Positions 24,840 to 33,340 are shown, counted from the stretch's first letter. The stretch is 64,000 bases of DNA from Acidobacteriota bacterium (GCA_003010405.1 PJLO01000003.1:1-64000); one strand, 5' to 3'. Notes: generated by a model from the letters alone, not told the origin. Numbers and translations: made by a program.

Positions 24840-27520
24840 GCGCGGATAGCAAACAGCAACTTTGGGCCGTATCAAACCGCTTGAGCCTTCGTGCGCCGCA
24901 GCGTGAGTCGCTGGAGATTCTCGACAGAGTCTGCGACCTGCTTCCGCTGACCAAAGAAACCGACACGGCGCAGGCATTGGAAGCGATCCGCTCGGCGTTT
25001 CCTTCGGTCGCGGATTTTGAGCGCGATTTCCCGTCGCTGTGCTTTGCCCTTGCGACGGGAGTGGGCAAGACGCGCTTGATGGGGGCGTTTATCGCCTATC
25101 TGAATCAGGCATGGGGTATCCGGCACTTCTTCGTGTTGGCTCCGAACCTGACCATCTACAACAAGTTGATCGCGGACTTTACGCCCGGCACGCCGAAGTA
25201 TGTATTCCAGGGACTGTCGGATTTCACAATCGAGCCTCCAGAGATCATCACTGGCGACAACTACGAGAGCGGGCGCGGAATTCGCTCGGCAGATCTGTTT
25301 GGCGAAACCGGCGTTCACATCAACATCTTCAACATTTCGAAGATCAATGCCGAAGTCCGAGGCGACAAGGAGCCGCGCATCAAGCGCCTCCGGGAATACA
25401 TCGGCGAAAGCTATTTCGAATACCTCTCAAAGCTAGACGACTTGGTTCTGCTGATGGACGAGTCGCACCGATATCGCGGCAAGGCTGGGATGCGCGCCAT
25501 CAACGAGCTGAGGCCGATCCTCGGACTGGAGGTTACGGCTACGCCGCAGATCGAGAACGGCGCAAACCGGACGACGGACTTTAAGAACGTGATTTACAGC
25601 TATCCACTGGCTTCTGCTCTGCGTGATGGTTTTGTGAAAGAGCCCTCCGTGGCTACCCGCGAGAACTTCCGCGCAGAGAACTACGATGAAGGCGCACTTG
25701 AAACACTGAAACTTCAGGATGGCATCCGTGTCCACGAGCACGCCAAAGTGCAGCTCGATATTTACGCCCGCAATTCAGGCAGGCCGGTCGTCAAGCCCTT
25801 CATGCTCGTAGTCGCCAAAGATACGAATCATGCAAATGATCTGCACAAGAAGATCGAGGCGGATGATTTTTTTGAAGGCCGATACAAAGGGCACGTCATT
25901 ACGGTTCACTCGAACCAAAGTGGCGAGGAAAAGGACGAAACGGTTCAGCAGTTGCTAAGCGTGGAAGATCCGGCCAATCCGACCGAGATCGTCATCCACG
26001 TGAACATGCTGAAAGAGGGCTGGGATGTCACCAACCTTTACACGATTGTTCCGCTGCGCACCGCGAACTCGAAAACACTCGTCGAGCAGTCCATTGGACG
26101 CGGCCTGCGACTGCCGTATGGAAAGCGAACCGGCGTGGCGGATGTGGACCGGCTGACGATTGTGTCGCACGACCGATTCCAAGAGATCGTGGATCACGCC
26201 AACGATCCGAACTCGATTATCCGCACTGGTGTTGTGATTGGCCGCGAGATTCCCGACACGCCAACGCTGGCCGTGACGATTGTTCCAACGATTCAGTCTA
26301 TCCTCGGCATTGCGCCGCAAACTATCTCTAGTGGAGCAGGGACGGCAGCCGCTCCGGCGCGCGAGCCCCTGTTCACGACAGAAACGCAGCGCAAGGTTGC
26401 AGAGGCTACGCTTCAGGTGATCCACCGTGATTTTGAAGGACTTCGCCGCTCTGCGGATTTAACCGATCCTGCGACTCAGCAGAAATTGGTTGCGAAAGTC
26501 ATGGAAGAGATTCGCCCTGTACAGCCTGAATTGGCCGGAATTGGCGAGCAAATCGACGTTCAGGCAATTGTCGATAAAACAACCGCTGCCTATGTCGAAA
26601 ACACCATTGACATTCCGCTTATCACTGTTGTTCCGTCCGGTGATGTAACGGTCGGCTACAAGGACTTCGATCTGGACTGCAGCAGCGTGCACTATCCTCC
26701 AGTTGCCAAAGACTTACTGATCCAGCGATTAACGGATAACCAGCGTTTTCGTATCGTAAGCGGTGACGGTGTGGTGCAGGAGCCGCGATTGGAGAACTAC
26801 ATCGTCCGTGGACTGATCGATATGGATGACATCAGCTACGACGATCATGCGCAATTGCTCTACAAGCTCGCTGGGCAACTCGTTCGACATATTCAATCGT
26901 ACTTGTCGAACGAAGAGGATGTTCGCAATGTTCTGCAATATCACCAAAGCGAACTCGTCCGTCTGGTTCATACGCAGATGAATCAGCATTATGTCGAAAA
27001 GGCAACGGAATATCAGGTGACGGTCGCCAGAGGATTCCAGCGGCTCAGTTCGAGCAGCGCGGAAGTCGAACTCGGAAAAGGGGCATGGAGCTTTAGGCAG
27101 CCGGTGGAAGACAAGCTCTATATCCGCAGCCTGGTCTTTACCGGATTCTCGAAGTGTCTGTATCCGGCAGTGAAATTCGATTCCGACCCGGAAAGGCGTT
27201 TCGCAACAATTCTTGAAGATGATAACGATGTGCTGAAATGGCTGAAGCCGTCGAAGGACCTGCTCCGGATTCAATACGCCGAGGAAGACAACTACAATCC
27301 GGACTTCATAGTTGAGACGAAGGACAGCCGTTTTCTATGCGAGATTAAGAGGGCCAGTGACGTTGAAACTTCGAATGTCCAAAAGAAAGCACAGGCTGCT
27401 ACGCGATGGTGTGAGCGAGCATCGATTGTGAGCGATAAGCCATGGCGCTATGTGCTCGTTCCACACGACACGTTACAAATTAATCGAACGTTCCGAAGTC
27501 TCGTAGAGCAATTTCGATGA
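24836..27520 (+). CDS. Type III-like restriction subunit (Res): helicase plus nuclease
   Basis: The 894-residue protein has an SF2 motor: FALATGVGKTRLMGAFI (motif I, about 70-86), LLMDESHRYRG (DESH near 207) and LEVTATPQ (motif III). Motif VI is VEQSIGRGLRLPYGKR. At the C-terminus NPDFIVETKDSRFLCEIKRA (about 820-840) is a good PD-(D/E)XK nuclease site. All needed residues are visible, so the protein looks active. In type III systems Res hydrolyses ATP and cuts near unmethylated head-to-head sites with Mod. It is the last gene of the operon, which spans 11.2 kb with gaps no longer than 18 bases. Confidence 0.92.
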   Translation: MSADSKQQLWAVSNRLSLRAPQRESLEILDRVCDLLPLTKETDTAQALEAIRSAFPSVADFERDFPSLCFALATGVGKTRLMGAFIAYLNQAWGIRHFFVLAPNLTIYNKLIADFTPGTPKYVFQGLSDFTIEPPEIITGDNYESGRGIRSADLFGETGVHINIFNISKINAEVRGDKEPRIKRLREYIGESYFEYLSKLDDLVLLMDESHRYRGKAGMRAINELRPILGLEVTATPQIENGANRTTDFKNVIYSYPLASALRDGFVKEPSVATRENFRAENYDEGALETLKLQDGIRVHEHAKVQLDIYARNSGRPVVKPFMLVVAKDTNHANDLHKKIEADDFFEGRYKGHVITVHSNQSGEEKDETVQQLLSVEDPANPTEIVIHVNMLKEGWDVTNLYTIVPLRTANSKTLVEQSIGRGLRLPYGKRTGVADVDRLTIVSHDRFQEIVDHANDPNSIIRTGVVIGREIPDTPTLAVTIVPTIQSILGIAPQTISSGAGTAAAPAREPLFTTETQRKVAEATLQVIHRDFEGLRRSADLTDPATQQKLVAKVMEEIRPVQPELAGIGEQIDVQAIVDKTTAAYVENTIDIPLITVVPSGDVTVGYKDFDLDCSSVHYPPVAKDLLIQRLTDNQRFRIVSGDGVVQEPRLENYIVRGLIDMDDISYDDHAQLLYKLAGQLVRHIQSYLSNEEDVRNVLQYHQSELVRLVHTQMNQHYVEKATEYQVTVARGFQRLSSSSAEVELGKGAWSFRQPVEDKLYIRSLVFTGFSKCLYPAVKFDSDPERRFATILEDDNDVLKWLKPSKDLLRIQYAEEDNYNPDFIVETKDSRFLCEIKRASDVETSNVQKKAQAATRWCERASIVSDKPWRYVLVPHDTLQINRTFRSLVEQFR

Positions 27521-27684
27521 GGCACCATGTAAGGTACCGGGGAAAACAGTGACGGCTCTTCTGTTCTTTCGTGGGAGGCTCGGGAGCCAGCGTCCACTTG
27601 TTGGACTCCCCCCTGTTCCCGCTGCTCGTAGCATAGTCATCGACATGTGTGAATCTTTTCGGCAAACCGCAGTAAAATGCAGCC
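27521..27684. other. Gap after the restriction operon
   Basis: There is no gene. AAGGTACCGGGG lies near 27531, but I see no convincing terminator stem with a T-run. Confidence 0.4.
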
Positions 27685-28098
27685 ATGAGCATCGAGTCAC
27701 TTCGCAAATATCGCGGCAGGAATCCCAACGGCTACTTCGAGGACCTGCCCGCTGACGTGCGCTTCCGCGCCCGCCGCTGGCTTGCCGAGCTGCTGGAACG
27801 CAGGAAGCGGCAGGGCAAGCCCACCCCACAGTGGACCTTCGCCATCCTCGTAGGGCAGGCCAAGCGCCTAGCCTCGCAATCCAAGGAGGAGCGCAGCGCC
27901 TGGGGCCGCTCCATGCTGGCTAAGCGCGGCGGCTACGCAGTGCAGCAACGCTACCGCATAGAGGGAAAGCATCCTGCGGCAAAGGCTACCAAGGGCCCCT
28001 TAGCAAAGCAGCCAGCCAGGCAAGGGGCTGCACAGCCATGCATAGCAAGCAGCCAGCGCCAACCCAGCGTCTTCTTCAACCTACCCATAGGCTTCTAG
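27685..28098 (+). CDS. Basic hypothetical island protein
   Basis: The 137-residue protein is strongly basic. The first 90 residues (YRGRNPNGYFEDLPADVRFR, RRWLAELLERRKRQGKP, RLASQSKEERSAWGRSMLAK) are well formed, while the tail is low-complexity Ala/Lys/Gln. It may bind nucleic acid. I have no family name. It stands alone after the restriction operon and is convergent with the secreted protein at 28104. Confidence 0.6.
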   Translation: MSIESLRKYRGRNPNGYFEDLPADVRFRARRWLAELLERRKRQGKPTPQWTFAILVGQAKRLASQSKEERSAWGRSMLAKRGGYAVQQRYRIEGKHPAAKATKGPLAKQPARQGAAQPCIASSQRQPSVFFNLPIGF

Positions 28099-28103
28099 CA
28101 GCG

Positions 28104-28511
28104 TCAATTCGCGTGGGACAGGGCGCGCCATTTGAGTAGGCGCTTGATAATCTCCTTAGCAACGGCATTTGTGGCCCCCTCGTCCGTTACGCGATGCTTT
28201 CGTTCAAACTTGAATATCTCTTTTCCCGCAGCGTCGAACACATCGGCCCCAGCAACGCTGAAATTCTTACCGCTACCGCCCATATGTTGCCCGGTGGCGA
28301 AGACAATCCTATAGTCATAGTCCTTCTCTACAGCCTCGAATTGCAGCCCGTTATCTTCACCGTGCGATTGCAGCTTGCCCAGGAGCATTACTTTGTCGAG
28401 TTCGGTAGCCTCGATCTTGACCTTGAGCACGGTGCTGGAGGACTTGCCCAGCGTGAAGCTGCTCAACATCAAAACAGCACACAGCAGCACGACAATTCGT
28501 CTAAGCTTCAC
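28104..28511 (-). CDS. Small secreted hypothetical protein
   Basis: The start is the GTG at 28511 with GGAGAAAACACG upstream; the frame to 28595 adds unlikely residues. The 135-residue product begins with a signal peptide (KLRRIVVLLCAVLMLSSFTL) and continues as a small alpha/beta domain (VLKVKIEATELDKVMLLGKL, DYRIVFATGQHMGGSGKNFS, EIFKFERKHRVTDEGATNAV). It is probably periplasmic. Similar small lysine-rich secreted proteins are common in Acidobacteriota, but I cannot assign a role. Confidence 0.65.
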   Translation of the reverse strand: MKLRRIVVLLCAVLMLSSFTLGKSSSTVLKVKIEATELDKVMLLGKLQSHGEDNGLQFEAVEKDYDYRIVFATGQHMGGSGKNFSVAGADVFDAAGKEIFKFERKHRVTDEGATNAVAKEIIKRLLKWRALSHAN

Positions 28512-28603
28512 CGTGTTTTCTCCTTTGACATCAAATCCGCTCATGGTATCACCTGAGAGCCCTGAGCCCTGAGCCCTAGCGGAACAGCGGCTCATGCGCC
28601 CTT

Positions 28604-28819
28604 TTAGCTGCTACTGTTGGCAACAGGGCAGGTAATCATCAAGCGGACAGCTAGTTCGCGCCATTCGGTATAGCCGCCGCAGTCGAATGCATTCTTGTTC
28701 GTTACCTTACGGCCCTCGAAGTGCAAATACTCATGGAGAAGCAAGGCTTTCGCTGGCAACTTAACGGGAGTACTGTAAGTGTGCGACACCCGGTCTGATT
28801 CCCAAGGGATGAACCGCAT
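28604..28819 (-). CDS. Short HExxH protein, possibly a metallopeptidase remnant
   Basis: The 71-residue frame contains ALLLHEYLHFEGRK, a zinc-peptidase-type HEYLH, then NAFDCGGYTEWRELAVRLMI. It is shorter than known catalytic metallopeptidases, and the frame is open for only nine more codons upstream. It may be a fragment of a larger enzyme or a small true protein. No third zinc ligand can be named. Confidence 0.4.
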   Translation of the reverse strand: MRFIPWESDRVSHTYSTPVKLPAKALLLHEYLHFEGRKVTNKNAFDCGGYTEWRELAVRLMITCPVANSSS

Positions 28820-29148
28820 GAACTGGTCAGAGCCACAACATAGCTAATAGTGCGAGAAGCGCAACCGCAAAAGTTAGCCTGCTCATGTCTCGAACCTCGT
28901 TCAAGACGTTCATAAGAACGCAAACCTAGAAGCGGCGTTGTAGGGCAGCGATCACGCAAACTAAGCAGGTTGCTTTGCTCCTTGGTGTAGTCGCTGAGGA
29001 GTGGTGTAGTAAACGTAGTGGGCCAAAGCGGGGATGGGCGGGCCTTTGGGCTTCTTTCCGGCCTTCGTCTATCGCTACCTCCCTTATCCCCAATTGGCTA
29101 CTACAGCTACTACAGAAGGAAGGATTAACAATCTAGAGCGCGCTTCGT
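28820..29148. other. Intergenic stretch without a supported gene
   Basis: Short frames only. It contains a weak direct repeat (GTGTAGT near 28985 and 29004) and a CTACTACAGCTACTACAG stretch near 29098. No hairpin terminator is evident. Confidence 0.4.
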
Positions 29149-30312
29149 TCACTGCGCGTAGCGAGCTAGAACCTCTTTCAGGAAAGCGCGTTTTATGACG
29201 TAGCAGAGTCGCGGTCCACGGTCCGTTCGGTGGCTTTTTTGGGGAAAACCGTAGTGGCGCAGGGCTTCGGAGATTTCAAGTTCAATGAATACTGGCTTCG
29301 TCCCGTTTGGCACTGCGAGACGCTCGGCGAGAACACTCGGCTGCTCAATAAGCTCTTCCCCCTCCATGATCGCGAGAAGATCTTTGAGAATTTTGATGTG
29401 TGGAGCGTAGTTGTTCTTCTCTTGGCGGGCAGCGGCAATCGCCTCGCTGAAATCCAATCGGGCACGCTCTCGCATTTCGGGGTTGTCCTTATACGCGATC
29501 TCCAGAACAACGGCTAACGGTTCCGATACGTCAATCGTCCTGTCCCTGAAATCCTTCAAATAGGGCAATTCTGCTTCGTTCATGGACTCGTAAAGTTCGG
29601 CCACCGCTGCCCGGTGCGTCTTAACCCACTGCTCAATTTCTTTTTTCAAATCCGCCGCTTCGCTCACGAAACGCCGTCCCCGAATCTTTTCACGTTGCTC
29701 TTCTTTGGTCTGGCGAACCATCTCGACAAAGAAGGTCCGGTCCTGCGTTGTGTCACTCAGGATGTCGCGACCGATGCCCGCAATGGCACGGGGAGCATAA
29801 ACCGGCCACTTGCGCACCGTGACTGCTCCTGACCGCTCTTGTTCACATCGGGATGTCTGGCCGTCCTTTTGGAAACCGGCATTGAGAATATTCTTGAGCA
29901 CACCGATGTCAACCCAACCGTCGCATTCATCCAGTAACTGTGTGTGTCCTTTGGCCGTGCGAAAAAGTACTGCTGCCGTTGGAGCACAGTCAATGCCCGC
30001 CGATTCGTATACCAGCTTGTCGAGAACCTCTAATAGCCGCGTTTTCCCAGAACCCTTTTCGGGTGAATGGATAAACAAATAGCCCATGTACTGGAACTCC
30101 CCGTGCAAGTATGTGGCTATGATCCAGAGCGCAACCAGGAGGTACATAGACTGCGTTCTGAGAAATACGAATCGCTTTACGAAAGCTATAATGCGGTCCA
30201 AAATCGCTGGACTTGCGGCCACGACAGGAGGAGTAGTTCCGGTCGTAGCGTGTTGTTCTACCTCATTGGCGGGCATGGAACGTTGCTGACTTAATACTGT
30301 TTGCGTGCTCAT
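29149..30312 (-). CDS. DUF3631-type ATPase of the island
   Basis: The ATG at 30312 follows GAAGGAAACCAT, giving 387 residues. A hydrophobic, FLRTQSMYLLVALWIIATYL-containing region precedes the Walker A site SPEKGSGKTRLLEVL, then LLDECDGW (Walker B-like) and GRDILSDTTQDRTFFVEMVR. The C-terminal domain is helical. DUF3631 proteins are helicase-like ATPases encoded next to integrases in mobile elements, and probably serve replication of the excised form. The start overlaps the stop of the excisionase-like gene by 4 bases (30309-30312), so the two are co-translated. Confidence 0.8.
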   Translation of the reverse strand: MSTQTVLSQQRSMPANEVEQHATTGTTPPVVAASPAILDRIIAFVKRFVFLRTQSMYLLVALWIIATYLHGEFQYMGYLFIHSPEKGSGKTRLLEVLDKLVYESAGIDCAPTAAVLFRTAKGHTQLLDECDGWVDIGVLKNILNAGFQKDGQTSRCEQERSGAVTVRKWPVYAPRAIAGIGRDILSDTTQDRTFFVEMVRQTKEEQREKIRGRRFVSEAADLKKEIEQWVKTHRAAVAELYESMNEAELPYLKDFRDRTIDVSEPLAVVLEIAYKDNPEMRERARLDFSEAIAAARQEKNNYAPHIKILKDLLAIMEGEELIEQPSVLAERLAVPNGTKPVFIELEISEALRHYGFPQKSHRTDRGPRLCYVIKRAFLKEVLARYAQ

Positions 30313-30512
30313 ATGGTTTCCTTCGCAGGCTTGGGCCGTGGCAGTGCGCATGTCTTTCGCGCAAGAAGCCATGCTTCTAGATCATCCTCGGCAACCTTAA
30401 CGAACCTTCCCACATGGATGACCGGGATCGTCTTCTTCGAAACTTGCTTACGCCAGAACGAAAGGGTCATCCCTGTACGTTCTGCGGCTTGTTGGAGATT
30501 CAAAAGTTTCAT
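30309..30512 (-). CDS. Excisionase-like MerR-type helix-turn-helix protein
   Basis: The 67-residue protein has the layout of the excisionase/AlpA group: MKLLNLQQAAERTGMTLSFW (winged-helix start), RKQVSKKTIPVIHVGRFVKV and AEDDLEAWLLARK. I chose the ATG at 30512; the frame extends six residues further. It overlaps the DUF3631 gene. It likely bends DNA at the att region to favour excision, and may also regulate the DUF3631 gene. Confidence 0.8.
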   Translation of the reverse strand: MKLLNLQQAAERTGMTLSFWRKQVSKKTIPVIHVGRFVKVAEDDLEAWLLARKTCALPRPKPAKETI

Positions 30513-30683
30513 CGGTGCACTTGACCTCAAGTGTCAATATGTGCCATTGCTGCCATTTTGTCTGGAAATGGAAAGTTATTTTAGAGGAAAGCGCACTGAC
30601 CATGGCAGACCAGGCACATCGGTAGCACTTACCTTTGAGGAAAGGTAAGCGGTGGAAACTGAGGAAGCTGAAAAAAACGATTG

Positions 30684-31418
30684 TCAGAGGCGCGTACGCT
30701 TGTCCTTGCTGATCAGGGTGTGGATTCGGCCACGATACTTGGGGTTCCGGTAGGCGGCAGCCCAGGTCTCGACATCGTCCCACTTCTCCGGCAAGGGGAC
30801 GCCCTCTTGATCGAACACAGCGCAAAGGTGTGCTGCATTGAGGTCGCGGTGGCATTGTACTAATGCTCTTCTTCTTGCAACGTCCGGCTGCGGTCTACAT
30901 GCGGGGCGTCGTTGAGGTTTCTGTAAACCGGGCTGGGCGGTGTCGGGCAGTAAATTGCGGCGCACTATTTCCAACCTAAGTTTGTGTTCAATGCTGCGGA
31001 GCACGCCTAAACGAGTACTCACTGCCTGGTCTTCAATCCAGTTCACTCCACTCAGACCAGCCGACACACCCGCTCGGGGTGAAGCTCCCTCCAAAAACTC
31101 AAGGTGAGACTTCGTTTCTTGAAACCGCTGTTTTAGCTCTGAATCGTTTAGTGCTGCCAAGTGGTCTGGAGCCAGGAGAAGGAGAAGGTGCGACGGCGCG
31201 GCTGGAATATCCAGACGGGATACCTGATTCTCAAAGTGCTTCCCAGCAGCATCGAGCAATTCAGGATCATCGGCATCAATACGACGCTCGACCTCTTTCC
31301 GCAAGTCTCTTACCTGTTTACGCCAGTCGGCCGTCCGCTCTTCGGGCCGCGTTGTGTGTAGCTCATCCCATCGTGTGAGCAACTGTTCAGCAGTCAATCC
31401 CCTGGCTGGATTCGACAT
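30684..31418 (-). CDS. Hypothetical island protein
   Basis: The 244-residue protein starts at the ATG at 31418 (MSNPARGLTAEQLLTRWDEL). Its first half is helical and charged; the end, VPLPEKWDDVETWAAAYRNP, is followed by KYRGRIHTLISKDK. Two Cys lie near residues 171 and 186, without a paired motif. It is on the same strand as the excisionase-like gene, about 170 bases upstream. I do not recognise the family. It may be part of the element's maintenance module. Confidence 0.6.
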   Translation of the reverse strand: MSNPARGLTAEQLLTRWDELHTTRPEERTADWRKQVRDLRKEVERRIDADDPELLDAAGKHFENQVSRLDIPAAPSHLLLLLAPDHLAALNDSELKQRFQETKSHLEFLEGASPRAGVSAGLSGVNWIEDQAVSTRLGVLRSIEHKLRLEIVRRNLLPDTAQPGLQKPQRRPACRPQPDVARRRALVQCHRDLNAAHLCAVFDQEGVPLPEKWDDVETWAAAYRNPKYRGRIHTLISKDKRTRL

Positions 31419-31572
31419 ACACCTCCCACGTGGCAACCCCGGTTGCCGAGAGTCGGCAGTCGGTCCGGGATGCGTCCGCCTTTTCGGGAGCTATCCTAGC
31501 CAATTGCGGGCCAATTCTACTTCTACCGCGACCGGCAAGCCAACATAAAAAAGAGAAACCTTACGTTAGGTT

Positions 31573-31767
31573 ATGTCATCTAAAAACTATATGGAGAAGC
31601 AACCGCCCGAAGACGCCCGAAGCGCCGCAAGCCTTCTGGGCAAGCGCAGCGCCGAAGCGCGGGCCAGAAAGTGGGGCAAGCAGGAATTCAAGCGCCGGAT
31701 GCGCGAGTGGGGCAAGCTGGGCGGGCGTCCGAAGGGAAGCGGAAAGAAGAAAGATGGTGAAGAATGA
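31573..31767 (+). CDS. Small basic protein upstream of integrase B
   Basis: The 64-residue protein is Lys/Arg/Gly-rich (ASLLGKRSAEARARKWGKQE, REWGKLGGRPKGSGKKKDGE) and resembles the short basic, Gly-rich proteins often found next to genes of mobile elements. It lies 134 bases before the integrase on the same strand. It could bind DNA; no fold is assigned. Confidence 0.55.
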   Translation: MSSKNYMEKQPPEDARSAASLLGKRSAEARARKWGKQEFKRRMREWGKLGGRPKGSGKKKDGEE

Positions 31768-31901
31768 GCGTCTATCAGCATGGTGGCAATACTGGCACAA
31801 GTCCAAATGGACGGTGAAACCTGCGGACGGAGGCAGCGAAGATTCCTAAGTCGGCGCGCACGTTCAGCACGAGGGAAAACGCGCCAGAAGGGAGAGCAAA
31901 G

Positions 31902-33230
31902 ATGGCCCTCACAAAACGAGGTAAGACGTGGCACACGCAGTTCTTTATCGACGGGCAGCGCTTCCGGCAATCGCTGGAGACGACCGACTGGCGGGAGGCG
32001 CAGTCGAAGGAGAAGGACTTGATCGCGGCGGCGAAGGCAGGGAAGATTGGGCCGGTGCGGGCGGGGATTGCGAGGCTGACCTTCCGCGACGCTGCAAAGC
32101 AATACCTTGAAGACCGGAAGCCGAGGCTGGCGGCGCTGAGTGTGCGGACGGAGCAGGAGCGGGCCAAGCAGGTGAACAAGGCGTTCGGGGATGTGCCGGT
32201 GCATCGCATCACCGTGGCCGCTGTGGCGGAATACATCCGCAAGCGCAAGGCGGCGAACATTGCCAACGCGACAGTGAACCGGGAACTGGACCTGATCCGG
32301 GGAGTGCTCAAGAAAGCGAAGCGCTGGTATCTGTTTGCCGATGAGATCAAGCCGCTACCGCTGCACCAGAGCATAGGGCGGGCGCTCGGACTGGATGAGA
32401 AGGCGCGGCTGCTCAAGGTGGCGGCTAGCCGTCCGGAGTGGCAGAACGCCTACTATGCGGCGCTGCTGGCCCTGAATACCACGGTGCGCGGCTGCGAGTT
32501 GAAGGGGCTGCGCTGGCGGGATATAGACCTGATCGACAAATCCATCACCGTGCGCCGCAGCAAGACCGAAGCGGGGCTGCGGGTGATTCCGCTGAACTCT
32601 GATGCCTACGCGGTCCTGTTGGCGCTTTACAGCCGCGCCAAGGCGCTTGCGAGTGGACGTCCAGAAGACAACGGCGAAGTGAAGCCAGAACACTACATCT
32701 TTGCGGCCTGCGAGTCGGGCCATGTTGACCCCGCTCGGCCACAGGGAGGCTGGCGCACGGCATGGCGCACCCTGACGCGGGCCGTGTCCTGCCCGAAATG
32801 CGGGCTGCTACAGAATCCGACTGAAGGGAAGTGTGCAGGCCAGGAATGCGATGCGGTCCTGAAGGACGTGAAAAGCCCGTTGGCGGGGCTGCGCTTCCAC
32901 GACCTCCGGCACCATGCCATCACCGAGCTTGCCGAGTCACAGACCAGCGACAGCACGATCATGAGCATTGCCGGGCACGTCTCGGCCAAGATGCTGGCGC
33001 ACTACTCCCATGTCCGCATCGAGGCGAAGCGCAAGGCACTGGACGCGCTATCGACGGGACGGCTCAAGATGGAAGATTTCAGGGATGGTGGCGGGGGTTA
33101 CGACACAAAAAGCGACACAAAATCAATGGAAGCGACTAAGGATGGCCTGCAAGTTATTGATTATATGGTGGAGCTAGTCGGGCTCGAACCGACGACCTCA
33201 TCGTTGCGAACGATGCGCTCTCCCAGCTGA
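31902..33230 (+). CDS. Tyrosine integrase of island B, with a zinc-ribbon-like insert
   Basis: The 442-residue enzyme begins with an AP2-like arm-binding region (TKRGKTWHTQFFIDGQRFRQ), then a helical core-binding domain and a catalytic domain. The visible catalytic set is Arg in TTVRGCELKGLRWRD (about 195), HDLRHH (His 333, Arg 336), AGHVSAKM and Tyr in HYSHV (about 368). Between the Lys-containing strand and HxxR it carries CPKC and CAGQEC (Cys 297, 300, 311, 316), a zinc-ribbon pattern. The last 22 codons lie antisense in the tRNA gene (VELVGLEPTTSSLR). It integrates at the tRNA-Ala 3' end and is apparently intact. Confidence 0.92.
   Translation: MALTKRGKTWHTQFFIDGQRFRQSLETTDWREAQSKEKDLIAAAKAGKIGPVRAGIARLTFRDAAKQYLEDRKPRLAALSVRTEQERAKQVNKAFGDVPVHRITVAAVAEYIRKRKAANIANATVNRELDLIRGVLKKAKRWYLFADEIKPLPLHQSIGRALGLDEKARLLKVAASRPEWQNAYYAALLALNTTVRGCELKGLRWRDIDLIDKSITVRRSKTEAGLRVIPLNSDAYAVLLALYSRAKALASGRPEDNGEVKPEHYIFAACESGHVDPARPQGGWRTAWRTLTRAVSCPKCGLLQNPTEGKCAGQECDAVLKDVKSPLAGLRFHDLRHHAITELAESQTSDSTIMSIAGHVSAKMLAHYSHVRIEAKRKALDALSTGRLKMEDFRDGGGGYDTKSDTKSMEATKDGLQVIDYMVELVGLEPTTSSLRTMRSPS
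33101..33119. repeat. Paired CGACACA motifs near the right end of island B
   Basis: Copies at 33101-33107 and 33113-33119 are 12 bases apart, as at the left end. They also encode the DTKSDTK part of the integrase C-terminus, so coding constraint is an alternative explanation. Confidence 0.4.
33166..33210. repeat. 45-bp att repeat inside the tRNA-Ala gene
   Basis: It is identical to 15495-15539. It covers the tRNA 3' half including the CCA and reaches two bases beyond the anticodon. It is the junction restored by island B's own end. Confidence 0.9.
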
Positions 33231-33241
33231 GCTATAGCCCC
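33166..33241 (-). tRNA. tRNA-Ala (anticodon CGC)
   Basis: A complete 76-nt cloverleaf with encoded CCA can be folded: acceptor GGGGCTA with TAGCTCC, D stem GCTC/GAGC, anticodon stem CATCG/CGATG with loop TTCGCAA, and T arm GTCGG TTCGAGC CCGAC. The anticodon CGC is at 33206-33208 on the minus strand. It is the integration target of both islands and overlaps the integrase B 3' end. Confidence 0.97.
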
Positions 33242-33340
33242 ACAAACCTGGGTGTTTCGTTCCTTTACTCCGCAATAATATCAGCCGCTCGCGGATTCGC
33301 CAAGAGCGCTGAAATCGCGAGCCAGTGCAAAACTCACATT

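Larger units (their letters stand above)
15540..33210. mobile_element. Genomic island B, tRNA-Ala-integrated, carrying a five-gene restriction-type operon
   Basis: It is bounded by the perfect 45-bp repeats at 15495-15539 and 33166-33210. Inside are the defence-like operon (16283-27520), a DUF3631 ATPase, an excisionase-like gene and an intact-looking integrase next to the tRNA. Integration reconstitutes the tRNA. The integrase has its key residues, so the island may still be mobile. Confidence 0.8.

Noticed and set aside
16283-27520. A DISARM or BREX system
   Set aside because: The SNF2 helicase and methyltransferase recall DISARM, but no DrmA, DrmB or DrmC is present, and there is no PglZ, BrxL or BrxC for BREX.
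1-33241. An intact prophage
   Set aside because: Integrases, a primase and an excisionase-like gene are present, but no capsid, portal, terminase or tail gene, so island is the better word.
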